Shown: positions 42,725 to 54,062, counted from the stretch's first letter. The stretch is 64,000 nucleotides of DNA from Epiperipatus broadwayi (GCA_028023455.1 JAQFVV010006306.1:3129001-3193000); one strand, 5' to 3'. Made by a program: numbers and translations. Notes: a model not told the origin generated them from the letters alone.

Positions 42725-44150
42725 CGTTAGTTTTGACATTGCAATGGACCGTAGGATATAAGCTCCATGTTTAATTCAGTTTATATGTCCTCCACAACAC
42801 TCCAGTAAACTTCTTTATTTTGTCTATCATCATGCATGTGGTCTCTTTCTATGCCCTATTATAATCTGTTGATCACTTTAAAACTTCAAGAGTTTGTCTC
42901 CTATGATTTCTTTTAGCTGGATGTCTAGCCCAACTTCAATTCAAAATTTTAATTTTTTTCAATGATGTGATACCTGTTTTGTCAACCCCTTGTTACTCCA
43001 ACATACATCTTTTCATACTTTACTGAGTCATCTTAAATCTCTATAGACATCAGTCTTCTGTTAAATTTCCAAGTCTAAAATGCATAAGTAAGGACTGGTA
43101 AAATAGATTAAAATCTTTAAAATGCATAAACGTATTTTATTTTAATAATAATTTCTATCAAAAGTACTCCATAGAAGTTTAATTCTATGATTAATTTCAT
43201 CCATTATGTTTTTATCCATATTAATAATCTCATCAAGGTATCGGTTATTGATAACTTTTTCTAATTCTACTGAGAAAGTCCATTGAACATTATTTTAATC
43301 CTCGTTTTTTTATTTTTGTCTGATCGCTCTTACAATACTTCTGGAAGGTCTAAAGCATTGCTTCCAAAATATTTACTTCCTCTACCAAATCTAGACGATT
43401 TTCAATAAGATTCTCGTATTTTTTGCACCTAAACTTTTCATCTTAATCCATATTTTTTTTATAAAACAGCTGTAATAAGTTTTGGAGATAAGCCAATAAA
43501 TATCACATGACCACCACTTCCTATGCTTGTGTATAGCTGTTGTTAAAACAGGCAAAACTCACTATACGTATTGCCACACACAGCAAGCTAGAGTAATCAA
43601 TGGATGCCAGAAGTCTTGTGTATAAAATCCCCATCTAATGCCTACTCATCCATTATCCCCAGACTAGTTTCTGGCTTGTGGCCTTCGTCAGTGAGGAGCC
43701 TTGGATCTGAGAGCACTGCACCTAGATCTTAGGATCTAATGCAACCTTCCAGCAGCTACCTTTTATCTCCACTTAACTACAAAACTATGAGTCTTAAACT
43801 GAAAACACCTTAATGTTTCCAATCCAAGCCCATTAGCATTGGAGATATGAAATCACTCTAAGATTTGTTCATTATTAATTTTGGTAGTGTCGCCATCCAA
43901 TCTAATCATTGCCGATACATTTTGATAATTCTTCATTACGTAGTTCTTATATTACTTGTGATTCCAGTACGTTCACATCAGAAATTATTGGCTTTGGAAG
44001 GGAAGCTTATCTATAAATATTCTGCTTGTGAAGCTCATAATGGATAGTTTTGGTAGACACTGAAATGTTCAAATATATATTGATTTCTGTAAATATTTGT
44101 TCTACTATGATTTTGAGTTTTTATATACTTCTTTTGAAATGTTGTTTGTT
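42725..44150 (-). repeat. Degenerate RTE 3' half, interrupted by MITE P
   Basis: The complement of the RTE C-terminal and RT regions can be followed from about 42800 (GTGGTCTCTTTCTATGCC) through GTAAGGACTGGTAAAATAGA (43088), TTCTATGATTAATTTCATCC (43182) and TTTTGGAGATA (43490). After an insertion it resumes at GGAGATATGAAATCACTC (43841) and ATCCAATCTAATCATTGCCG (43895), in the same order as 35550-36360. All frames are destroyed. Confidence 0.8.
43501..43838. mobile_element. Insertion containing palindromic MITE family P, copy 2
   Basis: This insert lies inside the RTE relic and is flanked by TTGGAGATA at 43492-43500 and again at 43839-43847, an apparent 9-bp duplication. Its core (43545-43710) carries GGCAAAACTCACTATACGTA, AGAGTAATCAATGGATGCCA, TGCCTACTCATCCATTATCC, AGACTAGTTTCTGGCTTGTG and GGCCTTCGTCAGTGAGGAGC. 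It matches family P at 13911 (complement) and 56860. Exact termini of the family are not resolved. Confidence 0.7.
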
Positions 44151-44154
44151 CCTT

Positions 44155-44475
44155 CTCACCAAGCATTAATTTATTATAATTAAAACAGTTTTTTTCTAAA
44201 ATCTTTAATAAATACAGCCATCGCTTTTGAGATCAGAAGTCTCAATTACATAATAATAAAAAAAAGTATGGATCGTTATGTAATTCATGGTTTCAAACAC
44301 TGATATTTCAGTTAAATAACATCCAATAATCTATCTTTATAACCAGTTAAATAACATCCAATAGTCTATCTTCTTATAAACACAGACGTGCCTAACTTTT
44401 TTTTTACATGCATATGACATATGTCAGTTTTATAATTTTCTACTTCTTCTTCTCCTATGTATTGATTTCTATTAT
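44155..44475. other. short tandem duplication, otherwise nothing recognised
   Basis: A ~37-bp unit (CAGTTAAATAACATCCAATA then TCTATCTT) is repeated twice at about 44308-44380. The rest is AT-rich non-coding. Confidence 0.55.
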
Positions 44476-44477
44476 AA

Positions 44478-44706
44478 CATATCATACCATTGACACCTTC
44501 TTTGACACTTTATCAATACTTTTATTATTTGTATTACACTAACAGTTTCGACTGTCCTGCAGTCATCATCAGAGTTCTTGTTGATTCTATTACCAACAAG
44601 AACTCTGATGATGACTGCAGGACAGTCGAAACTGTTAGTGTAATACAAATAATAAAAATAAAAGTATTGATAAAGTGTCAAAGAAGGTGTCAATGGTATG
44701 ATATAT
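44478..44706. mobile_element. Hairpin element family H, copy 2 (near-perfect palindrome)
   Basis: Arms of about 110 bp are almost perfectly complementary. ATATCATACCATTGACACCT on the left pairs with AGGTGTCAATGGTATGATAT on the right. Pairing continues inward through TTTGACACTTTATCAATACT, GTATTACACTAACAGTTTCG, ACTGTCCTGCAGTCATCATC and AGAGTTCTTGTTG. The loop is under 15 bp. Because the arms mirror each other, both strands show nearly identical ~70-codon open frames, which are artefacts. Very high arm identity suggests a recent origin or ongoing arm-to-arm correction. Confidence 0.88.
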
Positions 44707-44719
44707 GTCAGTTTTCTAT

Positions 44720-45050
44720 TAGAGTCTTTATTTATATTATAAACTCAGATGTAACTAACTTTTTTTTTTCCACGCGCATTTGGATACATGTTAGTTTCCG
44801 GTTGAGGTAGTCTTTACCAGTTTTGCAAAATATGTTTTTTATCAAAGATTGAATTACAAGTTTTAATTTGTTCTTATGTGATAATATTTTTTTAACATTC
44901 AGTTTTGACAGACTTTGTAGAGAAGATATTCTAATTTTTTAAAGAAATAAAATTCATAGTTTCACAAATTCTCGAAATATACATCATAGGACAGGCAGTT
45001 GTTTTTTTTTATTTTTTAAGCATAAAACATTTGATATTTTTAAATATATA
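44720..45050. other. no recognised feature
   Basis: AT-rich spacer. Nothing recognised apart from faint resemblance of 44735-44765 to 44380-44405. Confidence 0.4.
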
Positions 45051-45054
45051 CCAC

Positions 45055-45292
45055 GAATAGTACATGTTATTTTATGATAGACAAACACGTTGTTAGCCGA
45101 GAGGTCATCGCAACCGCCTTGCAAGCAAGTAGTTGGTTGCAGACGGTTGTGGGTAATAGTACATGTTATTTTATGATAGACAAACACGTTGTTAGCCGAG
45201 AGGTCATCGCAGCTGCCTTGCAAGCAAGTAGTTGGTTGCAGACGGCTGTGGGTTCGTCTCCCGGCGGCCGATGCTGACATATAGAACAATAT
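45055..45292 (+). repeat. tRNA-derived SINE family S3, tandemly duplicated (99-bp period)
   Basis: Two head-to-tail copies share TAGTACATGTTATTTTATGA (45058 and 45157), TAGACAAACACGTTGTTAGC, CGAGAGGTCATCGCA and GCAAGCAAGTAGTTGGTTGC. Only the second has the B-box region (GGGTTCGTCTCCCGG) and the terminal CCGATGCTGACATAT. The period is 99 bp and includes 5' flanking DNA (ATAGTACATG...), so this is a duplication of a SINE plus flank, not two insertions. Confidence 0.85.
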
Positions 45293-45429
45293 CTTTAGAA
45301 GATTTAATTAATAAATAGAGCATTACTTTAAATCTTTCTTTTTTTTTTTAATTGATAGCTATTCTTATATATCAATATTTTGTCACTAATGGAAACGCCG
45401 GACTCATCTAACGATTTATTACATATTGC

Positions 45430-46362
45430 ATTTTTTACTTGAAAGTTTGAATTTTGAGATCATACTTGTCTAAAATGTCAAAAAAAAAAAAAAGTATGTT
45501 TATTTAACTAAGCAAGTTTGACAATTTAAATATTTTTTGAAAAGTAAATTTATTTAAGTAATAATATGAACAACTTCTGTTTGCCATTATTAATTGATAT
45601 AATTTTCAGATCAGTCAATCATCAAATTCTTTATTCCTTATATAAGAAATATCTTTCTAAATCACTTTAAAATGCTCATAAAAGAACTAAACATTTTATC
45701 ACGTGATTGAACATTGAATTATAACTATTCCATCGCACTCGAACACAGTATATTCATCACTATAACAGATTTACCCGTTGAGATGTATATTTTTATAATG
45801 AAAGAATAAATAACATTACAAAATAATTATTTAACTTTATTAGTTGCCGTGTTATTTCTTATGACTATATCACATACATACGCATATTTGCATATAATTA
45901 CGCTCTAAATTCTTCAATTGTAAATAGTAGAATGATAATCCATAATTAAATAATCTACAGTCACCATATATTTTATCATAAAAATAGTGTTCGCTGATGT
46001 ATGACAATGTATGTTGTTTATATAATTAAGAACTTTAAGTCGAAACTGTTCATATTAATTGTTTGCTCTTATACCTATTTTATAAATCAATAATTTAGCG
46101 CAGCATATATGTGTAATCACATGGAAGGAAATTAATCTTCAAACTTACACACTGTTTGTATATAAAGTGCGCATTGATTTAAAACTTTAAATACGAGCAG
46201 CACATGTTTGAAAGTTAATTTCCTTCCACTGATTATAACTATTTTAGTAAATTTACTTTTCTCAAATATCATTTAAATTCCTCGAATTTGCTTGGATCAC
46301 AAAATCGTCTTTTTAAAAATTTTAGACAAGTATAATCTCAAAATGTAAACTTTTAAATAAGA
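45430..46362. repeat. Large foldback, ~0.93 kb, with ~100-bp terminal arms
   Basis: AAGTTTGAATTTTGAGATCA then TACTTGTCTAAAAT at 45443 pairs with ATTTTAGACAAGTATAATCT then CAAAATGTAAACTT at 46318-46352. Further in, GAAAAGTAAATTTATTTAAG (45539) pairs with TTAGTAAATTTACTTTTCTC (46243). The interior carries a smaller hairpin at 46118-46242 (GGAAGGAAATTAATCTTCAA with TTGAAAGTTAATTTCCTTCC). Non-coding. Confidence 0.7.
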
Positions 46363-46369
46363 AGACATA

Positions 46370-47080
46370 GATATAATTAATGACCAGATTAGACTGAAGT
46401 TTTCGTATTATTCTCCCTTAACAGCTTTCTTAGCTAATAATATGTTGCTTCGAATGCTTTTATTTTGTGTATATGTGTGATGATCTAAATTAATACATGT
46501 TCTTAAATTGTTAAACAAATGTACACTTTTTTTTATTATCTTGTGTCTGCCATTAGACCAGGAGCTCCCAATCCTTTTGATCACCATATTCTCTTGGTTT
46601 TTAATAAATTGTCCAGTTCCGCCTAGAGTGCACCATGCAGGATATTATGCATATTCACAGGAGGTGCAGTTACCATAGAAGCGAATCCCAAGGGAATGCT
46701 GATCTGGCAAATTCTTTAGCTATTTGGAATCTTAACTGGGCATTTTGATTTATTGGACCACCTCACTGTGTTCAGTATCCAAAAAGAGATCTGAAATGTT
46801 ACTCATGTGGCTGACAGACAATAACAATATGGAATAGCTCAGAAATGGTGATAACATAACTATTTTTGGAATATATTAATAGAATAATATACTTATTTAC
46901 TTGCTATTCTCCATACTCCCTGGACAAGCTTTCTGTATCCCTTGGGGGTATATGTACCGCAGGTCGAAAAGCCCTTGCATTAGAATATAAATATAAGAAA
47001 ATTAAAGGTAGATCTTTTTTTAGATTATAATTTGATTGATACTTAATTAAAGTTTAGTATTTGGAATTTACCTTGTTGGT
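46370..47080. other. no recognised feature
   Basis: Non-coding. 46555-46780 is less AT-rich and resembles a degraded element end (AGGAGCTCCCAATCCTTTTG), possibly hAT-like, but no partner end was found. Confidence 0.35.
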
Positions 47081-47084
47081 TTTT

Positions 47085-47310
47085 TTTTCATATCTCACAG
47101 CCTCGGCCGGCACGCAACCCCACCCCCCTCCAACACCCACTTTTTTCCTGCGTGGCGGCCGCGACTCCTCCCCCCCCACACAAACACGCAATTTCTTTTT
47201 TTTTTTTTTTTTTTCTTTTCTTATATCGGCCGGCACGGGCCGCCACCACCCCCTCCACCCACCTCCTCTGCTCGGCTGCGCCCTCTCCCGCCACCCCCGA
47301 CAACAATTTA
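47085..47310 (-). repeat. Two degenerate C-rich copies of SINE family S3
   Basis: CATATCTCACAGCCTCGGCC, GGCACGCAACCCC, GTGGCGGCCGCGAC, then T18 and TATATCGGCCGGCACGGGCC, CTGCTCGGCTGCGCCCTC. The order of blocks matches S3 on the minus strand (CATATGTCATAGCATTGGCC, GGGACGCGAACC, AAGGCGGCTGCGATGACC at 33630-33710), but many positions have become C and there are long C and T runs. It is by far the most GC-rich patch in the window. The overlapping 70-86 codon Pro/Gly-rich open frames are not genes. Confidence 0.6.
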
Positions 47311-47314
47311 CTTT

Positions 47315-47700
47315 GTTTTAAATGTCACATTTTAACAAATTACAAGAATAGTGAAGAAAATTTCTTATACTTTTTTTTTCGCCTCAGACTCTTTTCAAGT
47401 AATTGATAAAAGAAATCCTTGTATCTTTAAATAATAAAAGTGATGTTTTTCAATTAGTAATTTACATGATTGCCATGAGCAACTTTTCTTAACAGCTTTT
47501 TTCTGTCATTATTTGGTTTGTTTCAAAATTGTGTTTAATTGTTTTAATAATTAATGAAAAATGAAATTCAAAATTCCAATTTAAATAATAACATTATTAA
47601 ATTAGTGAAGTAAAATATCCTAAAATGTTATATATAAGTGTGAGATAAGTTTTTTTTTATTATTTAATCTCGTATTGTTTTTTTTTTTTGTTTGTTTTTT
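47315..47700. other. no recognised feature
   Basis: AT-rich sequence with poly-T runs. Nothing recognised. Confidence 0.4.
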
Positions 47701-47714
47701 TCAATCTTTTTTTT

Positions 47715-48400
47715 TTCATCATCGTTTATAAACTTTCCACTTCAGAATAAAGGTCTCTCCAATTTAATTCAGCTTATCCATCTCCAACAAATCTCTTTAT
47801 TCCATCCATTCATACAATCATCTCTCCATCTTTTATAGTCTCTTAGGATCGCTTCTAAAACTGGAACTGGCTGTCTGTTATCATTTCTTCTAACAACATA
47901 TGCAACTCAGCTCACTTTCAGCCTCTTAATTATTTCAATAATGTTAAGCATATCTGTTCATTCTCAAAATCTATGCATTTCACTTTTGATCCTTCCTTGT
48001 TATTCCCAATATTTCACTCCATACTTTGCTACACAACCTTCTTTTCAAACATATAGGATATTTCTTTTTACTATTCGATTATTTCTACCAAAATCATTTT
48101 TTCTAAGTTTGATTCTGTGATTAATTTTATCCTTTATGTTGTTGTTGTTTTATATCTGTATTAAGTAATAATTTGATTACTTGTAGTTGTTAAACCTTTT
48201 TACTACTATCAATCTGTTTTCTACTTTTTTTTTGGAAAGCCTGCCATTTGTCTGTAGTCTTATTATTTTACATTCATCTGATAGTTTTTTTAAACATTTC
48301 CTGAAGATCTGAATCTTTATTTGAATAAAACAACTATATCATAATTTTGCTAATAATTGAGAATCATCTTCTTATAAAACATTCTTTACGACTAAGCAAA
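47715..48400 (-). repeat. Degenerate RTE 3' end
   Basis: It aligns in order with 35440-36160: AATAAAGGTCTCTCCAA, ATTCCATCCATTCATACAAT, TTTTATAGTCTCTTAGGATC, TCTGTTATCATTTCTTCTAA, TTCTTTTCAAACATATAGG, GATTATTTCTACCAAAA, TTTGATTCTGTGATTAATTT and TTACATTCATCTGATAG. Frames are completely broken. It is comparable in decay to the copy at 42725. Confidence 0.8.
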
Positions 48401-48591
48401 TAAGGATTAAAGAAAATAATGGTCATTTTTAATTTATAAAAGTGAAAATCCTAAAAGTATATTACCATTTATTTGGATATCTAATAATAAAAATATTCTT
48501 CATTATGTTAAATGCTCCTATTTCTAAGCTTTGCATTAAATATGAAGGTAAAAAATTGCTAATGACAAAATTACGCAGGAAAAAATACCCT

Positions 48592-48668
48592 GTGCGGCTT
48601 AGCGCAGTTGGTAAATCATCTGACTTGGAATCGGGAGGTCCCAGGATCGGTTCTGGCACTCAAACTTC
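48592..48668 (+). repeat. tRNA-like SINE head, family S2
   Basis: GTGCGGCTTAGCGCAGTTGG, TAAATCATCTGACTTGGAAT, CGGGAGGTCCCAGGATCGGT and TCTGGCACTC. It has a strong A box (TTAGCGCAGTTGG), an anticodon-arm-like segment (TCTGACTTGGAATCGGG) and a B box (CCAGGATCGGTTCTGG). The ends can pair as GTGC with GCAC. It is the least degraded relative of the array at 5780-6880. A 131-codon open frame crosses it by chance. A tRNA gene is unlikely because the anticodon stem is imperfect and relatives are clearly repeats. Confidence 0.7.
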
Positions 48669-48839
48669 TAACAAACTCCCAAGCAATAAATCCATTAGCA
48701 TTTTTTGTTACAAGAAAAAAATCCAAATAGCGTGCAGTGTTTTTCTTTTGTTTAAAGCTCAAAATGAGGAAAAAATAATAAATAATTTTATAAAGTGCCG
48801 CTGTGAATTATATTTTTATCAATATATGTTACTTTAATT

Positions 48840-49045
48840 AAATGCTATTTCAAAAAAAAAAATGTAAATAAACAAAAAATCTTAACATTCTTAAATTTTA
48901 TACATTTTATGATATGCCACTGGTTATTTTTCCACCTCAGAGTGCCATACACATTCGTGTTTATTAATAAAATTTCTTTTATGTCGAACGCAAATATATT
49001 TTCTTTCTTTAATATTCTTTCCGAATTTGATGTATAATATTTTGC
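48840..49045. other. no recognised feature
   Basis: AT-rich spacer before the inverted repeat. Nothing recognised. Confidence 0.35.
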
Positions 49046-49049
49046 ATAT

Positions 49050-49645
49050 GTGAATATTTAATTTATATAGCATGATGTTTTTATAAATTATTATAATAAA
49101 TATGGCTTACTCCACTGCACATGCGCTTTACAGATCGAACGCTAATTATAATGAATACTCTCCTTTCCAAACACAAGATGAAATCTTTTTAAAAGATAGA
49201 ATGGATCCACTCTGTCTTTTTCACCCAAACTATATCTATAGGCAAATCTGAAGCATTTGGAACTGAGAGCGTGAAGATTTAATTAATCACTTTAAATTAC
49301 TTATAATCTGATTTTTGTTGATGACGCTTGTGAAATTTTTACTAATTATGATACGTCATTATTAAATGGAAACTTTAAACATATGTAAATATTTAATTTA
49401 TATAGTATGATGTTTTTATAAATTATAATAATAACTAGCTTACTCCAATGCACATCCAAATGCTTCAGATTTGCCTATACATATAGTTTGGGTGAAAAAG
49501 ATAGAGTGGATCCATTCTATCTTTTAAAAAGACTTCATCTTGTGTTTGGAAAGGAGAGTATTCATTATAATTAGCGTTTGATCTGTAAAGCACATGTGCA
49601 GTGGAGTAAGCTACAGTTTTTATTATATTTTGCATAATAAAATAT
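49050..49645. repeat. Inverted repeat (~150-bp arms) with an internal direct repeat
   Basis: The arm at 49108-49258 (GGCTTACTCCACTGCACATG, CTTTACAGATCGAACGCTAA, TCTCCTTTCCAAACACAAGA, GATCCACTCTGTCTTTTTCA, CAAATCTGAAGCATTTGG) is complementary to 49453-49612. In addition TGAATATTTAATTTATATAG then ATGATGTTTTTATAAATTAT occurs in the same direction at 49050 and 49388. So one block is both directly repeated and followed by its partner in inverted orientation. Non-coding. Confidence 0.8.
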
Positions 49646-49649
49646 TTTC

Positions 49650-50300
49650 TAAACACAATGTTAAAAGTTTATGAAATTTAAGAACATTCATTAAGTTGAT
49701 GTGGATTTAAAAACATCAAAATAGCTAGAGATGGCATAGTCTTCTTAAATTGAAACTGTTAGTACAATTTGGCCAGGGCGCATTTAATTGCAGTGAAAGT
49801 TGGATATTTCTCTATTTTATTTTTAAAAAAATAGTTGTTTTTTTTTTTTGGGGGGGGGGGATAAGCATCTGTATTGTATGTCTGTGCGTGTCAAAAAATA
49901 CTGTAAGGTTGCATTTTAATGAACAATAGGTATTCCATTGTTATTAAAGTTTATCATCAAAATATGTGGGCAAATATGCCACAAGTAGTCCAAATAGAAA
50001 ACTAACATTTTTGGTCGTAGTCAAATAAAGTCCTTTGAACGATATTTAATTAGATGTGCAGAATTAAAGTTACCAGTTGTTTTTTTTTCAATACCAAAAA
50101 TATTTTGTAATATAATCTTAGAATTTGTTAAAACTGTCAAGAATCAAAAGTCTTCAGCAGAGATAAACTATATTGTTAATTCTGTATATTTTATTTATTT
50201 ATAAACCATTTTTTTAGTCACTCCTCGGCCCAGGAATTGATAAACCACAACATATAGCTATAATGATATTCTCTTTATTGCTATTTTTTGATTATCTGAT
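49650..50300. other. no recognised feature
   Basis: AT-rich DNA with a T/G homopolymer junction at 49838-49861 (T run followed by G run). Nothing else recognised. Confidence 0.4.
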
Positions 50301-50311
50301 AGAACCAGGCT

Positions 50312-51290
50312 TCTCAAACTTTTTTCTATATGCGACCCTTTTTACCCGTGCAAATATTTTCGCAACCTGGTTATAGAGGTATATAAACTAAGATTATGAA
50401 TTAAAACATTTGCTAATAATAAATCATAAAGAAAAGTTATTTGAAAACAATTCTTTGGTATATATACAAATTTAATTTACCTATTATTAAAATATATAAA
50501 ATTAAAAGTGTGTGAAGCGCTTGAAAGAGAAGCTATACAGAGTGCAAAAAATATTAAACGCTAAAGCGCTTTCGATGCCGTTTGCCTCATATTCATTATT
50601 AAAGACAAATATTCATATTAATGAGCTGGATGTGATTGTTTATTTTCACATGAATTAAATCTTGGATGAATACTTGATACTGCAGAACATAGATCTTCTT
50701 CAACATTTTGCAGAGTTGACCAATTTTTTGATTTTATAAATGGTTAATGGGGGAAATGCCGTTTAGCATAAATACGTAGTACAAAATGGTAGAAGTATGT
50801 TTAGGACCATTTCAAAAAGTGTTGGAAATTCACTCCAAATCCAGAGCCAAAATTCGTGTAACGATTTTTTGGAAAACTCAAGTTTTAAACCCCTGTTTCT
50901 CAATAACTTGTAGAATTATTCTTGGGCATTTAATGGTAAATGACTGACATTGATTAGTTCAATTGAGTATGGTTTATGAACCCAATTTTCTTTTCCAACA
51001 TCAAAATTTGAAGGCCAGTATTTTTGAAATTGTATCTCCAGACCCTTTAAATGGTCCATTATAACTTTTAGAATTAAATCTTTAGAAAGGTAATTTTGAA
51101 TTATAAAAGCATTTATAGCTGTAAATATTCCTAAAGATCCATTTTACACTATTTTTCCATATGTTTACTTTTTTAACAAAACTTTCAATTTTATATTTTA
51201 ATGTAAATATGTTACAACTATTTTCTTGAAATGACATGTTTAAATTGTTCAATTTTTCAAAAACATCTGACAAATATATAACTAATCAGT
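50312..51290 (-). mobile_element. hAT element, 3' part (ZBED5/SCAND3-like transposase), degenerate
   Basis: The low-coordinate end CAGGCTTCTCAAACTTTTTT then CTATATGCGACCC resembles hAT termini. About 350 bp further in, the minus strand carries transposase C-terminal coding remnants. The 5' end of the element was not located in the window. The stretch 50510-50600 (AAGCGCTTTCGATGCCGTTT, GCCTCATATTCATTATT) recurs in inverted orientation at 58750-58850, marking a second piece of the same family. Confidence 0.75.
50640..51273 (-). pseudogene. hAT transposase C-terminal region, ZBED5/SCAND3-like
   Basis: From 51273 the frame gives VFEKLNNLNMSFQ, NIFTLKYKIESFVKKVNIW. It then continues with frame changes through HLKGLEIQFQKYWPS, KENWVHKPYSIELI, LHEFWLWIWSEFPTLFEMV, LNILLPFCTTYLC and a stop followed by TAFPPLTIYKIKK. 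This is the order found in ZBED5- and SCAND3-related hAT transposases: L-N-x-L-N-L-x-L-Q, then K-I-x-A-F-x-x-K-L-x-L-W, then F-W...P-x-L...L-L-P-F-x-T-T-Y-L-C-E-x-x-F-S...K-x-K-x-R. The last block is the hAT dimerisation region, where the Glu after Cys is a stop here. It is inactive. Confidence 0.85.
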
Positions 51291-51294
51291 TATT

Positions 51295-52990
51295 CCATAT
51301 GTCAAAGCATTTTCAAAAACATCTCACAAATATATAAATAATCAGTTATTGTCTGAGTACATTTGCATTTGTCTAAAATATTACACGTGATTTAAACATT
51401 AAATTTAAATAGCTTTAAGATAAGCAAATCAGAAATCCCAGTGCTGTATTTTCAAATTATAACATTATTTAATTAATGGTTTACTGCCTAATTAGAGCTC
51501 ATAATGCATCAAGGTCCAATTAAATTTTTTTGATATTCTCATCTTTTTCATAAATAACTTTGACTTTATTGGTATTTGAACATATGGATTTCCTTAATCT
51601 CACAGTCAAAAAATATTGAGTTGCAAAGCTTTCTTATGTTTGAACATGTGGGCCATCCTAGTTGCCAGGTTATGACTTTTGTTAATAAATTACAATTAAC
51701 TCTGTCCATTATAAGTCCTTTCTTATTAGTGTATTTAGGATCTATTTAATTTGGAGAATGATTTAAATCGATCTTTAAATTATCTCTGCTTATAAAACAC
51801 TTATCAAGATAGGAATGTATGGTAAGAGGTCTCTCTCTAGATTCTTTTTATATATATATATTGATAATGCATTTATTTGTATTAAATTATGCATCCATTT
51901 TTTCAAGATATGACTTTTATGATCTACAATCTAGTGATTTGTTGTTTGTGGGTCCATAAGATGTTTGAGCATCTAAGTATCAGAAATGATAAGGTTGGGC
52001 TACAATTCGTGGAACTTGAATTGGAGAATGTGTAATTCTACCACTATAACAAATTCATGCAGGGCTCATATAATCTGGTGTTTACTTCTCCATATTTATC
52101 TTTCAATCATGTTCAAAGTGATACTGTCTACAATTACTAGGTTCCTAACTTTAATAAACGTTTTTCCTAATATATGTAAAAATAATTTCAGAAATAATAT
52201 TGAAACTCTTCTGAATTTAAATAGATATGTAAATAGTACTAAGAATAATATACTTGCAAATGGATTGAATTAATGTAAAATTTATAAAATGTAATGCCTA
52301 TAGACCATTTGCTCTTGAATCAAGGATCAATTTGGGGACCAGGGTTAAGGAAACTAAGACTATTTCTGGTTATAACTCAATAAGATATACAACAGAGAAT
52401 AAATTTTGAGAGAATTGATTATAAAATGATGATAAAACAGATCAACATCAGATGATTTATTCATAATCCAGGATACATTGTCTGGGATTAGGTTGTTTCT
52501 TTATAGGAATTATAAATTGGGACATGTCAAATAGAATTGAAAGTTATATATATGTGATGAAAAATAATATGCACTTGCCGTTCAATAAACAATATATATT
52601 CTGTTGTAATAAAAACTTGTCGATAAAATGTGAGCAGTAGTTATATGTGATATACCATGTGGATGAGAAGGGTTTAGAACAAAATATATTGGATACAGCA
52701 ACTCCACTGCATTATCATCCTGTTACAATTTATTAATGTATTATTTCAAATCGATTATTGTAAAAGTTAAATAACGTACTCGAGTTAAAGATTCTATATT
52801 GCAGCTCAGTTTTAATGCTTGAATGTCACATGATATCCCTAGTGATAAACCATTTAATTACCTTTTTTCGCTAATATATCTATGTTTTACAGCCATGTTA
52901 TAAAATTATGAGCATACAAATTGTAGATTTGTGCTAAAACTTATAAATTATTTAGTTATTATTCATCAAATTAACTTTATTTTTTATTTT
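51295..52990. other. no confidently recognised feature
   Basis: AT-rich non-coding DNA upstream of the TRIM9-like exons. A 95-codon open frame at 51986-52273 (+) and flanking translated stretches hint at a decayed retroelement, but no motif is diagnostic. TA-rich tract at 51850. No further exon of the ligase gene could be recognised. Confidence 0.4.
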
Positions 52991-53014
52991 TTTATTTTTT
53001 TTTTTTGATTTTAG

Positions 53015-53154
53015 CTCCTGGAATTCCAATTATCATTCCTGAAGAGTGTAGTGCCGAAAACAATAGTGTTACTATTGCCTGGCAACCCCATTCAACGAGT
53101 TTTGTTGAGGGTCATATTTTAGAATTAGACGATGGAAATGAAGGAACATTTAGG
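53015..53154 (+). CDS. TRIM9: TRIM9/TRIM67-like gene, FN3 domain exon 1 of 2 (partial gene)
   Basis: A 140-nt internal exon. It follows a polypyrimidine tract and TTTTAG acceptor at 53014 and ends in AGG before the donor GTAACT. It is read with one base from the previous exon (phase 1) and ends in phase 0. It encodes PGIPIIIPEECSAENNSVTI, AWQPHSTSFVEGHILELDDG and NEGTFR. The Pro-rich start, the FN3 core Trp (I-A-W) and the G-x-I-L-E-L-D-D-G block are characteristic of the FN3 domain in TRIM9 and TRIM67. These are class I TRIM E3 ligases (RING, B-boxes, coiled coil, COS, FN3, SPRY) that act on axon guidance and vesicle fusion in neurons. Within invertebrates one gene usually represents both, so the symbol means the family. 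The upstream RING/B-box/COS exons are not recognised in this window. Confidence 0.88.
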
Positions 53155-53421
53155 GTAACTTTATTTGTATTGATTAACATTATTTGCTATTATAATCATC
53201 CTCATTTGTCCTTTTTTTTTCATGGGATATGGTTTTTTAAAATAAATGTCCGAATAAATAACTTATAAATCAAACTCAGTTAGGATCTTGAAATCAATTA
53301 ATTGTTCTCTAGGATGGTTTTTTTTCTTCTAGTTTTTTATTCAATATTTAATTTTTAGTTCACCTGCCGATTTAAAATTGAACTAATCATATAAACAACT
53401 TCAATAAAATACAGCTGCTGA

Positions 53422-54062
<641 letters not shown>

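Noticed and set aside
44472-44810. Two overlapping opposed frames with almost the same protein sequence
   Set aside because: Produced by the palindrome at 44478-44706. Not a gene or a duplicated gene pair.
47054-47406. Pro/Gly-rich open frames
   Set aside because: They arise from C- and T-runs in the degenerate SINE pair. No domain.
48592-48668. Possible functional tRNA gene
   Set aside because: Imperfect anticodon and acceptor stems and clear relatives in a repeat array point to a SINE head. A covariance-model scan would settle it.
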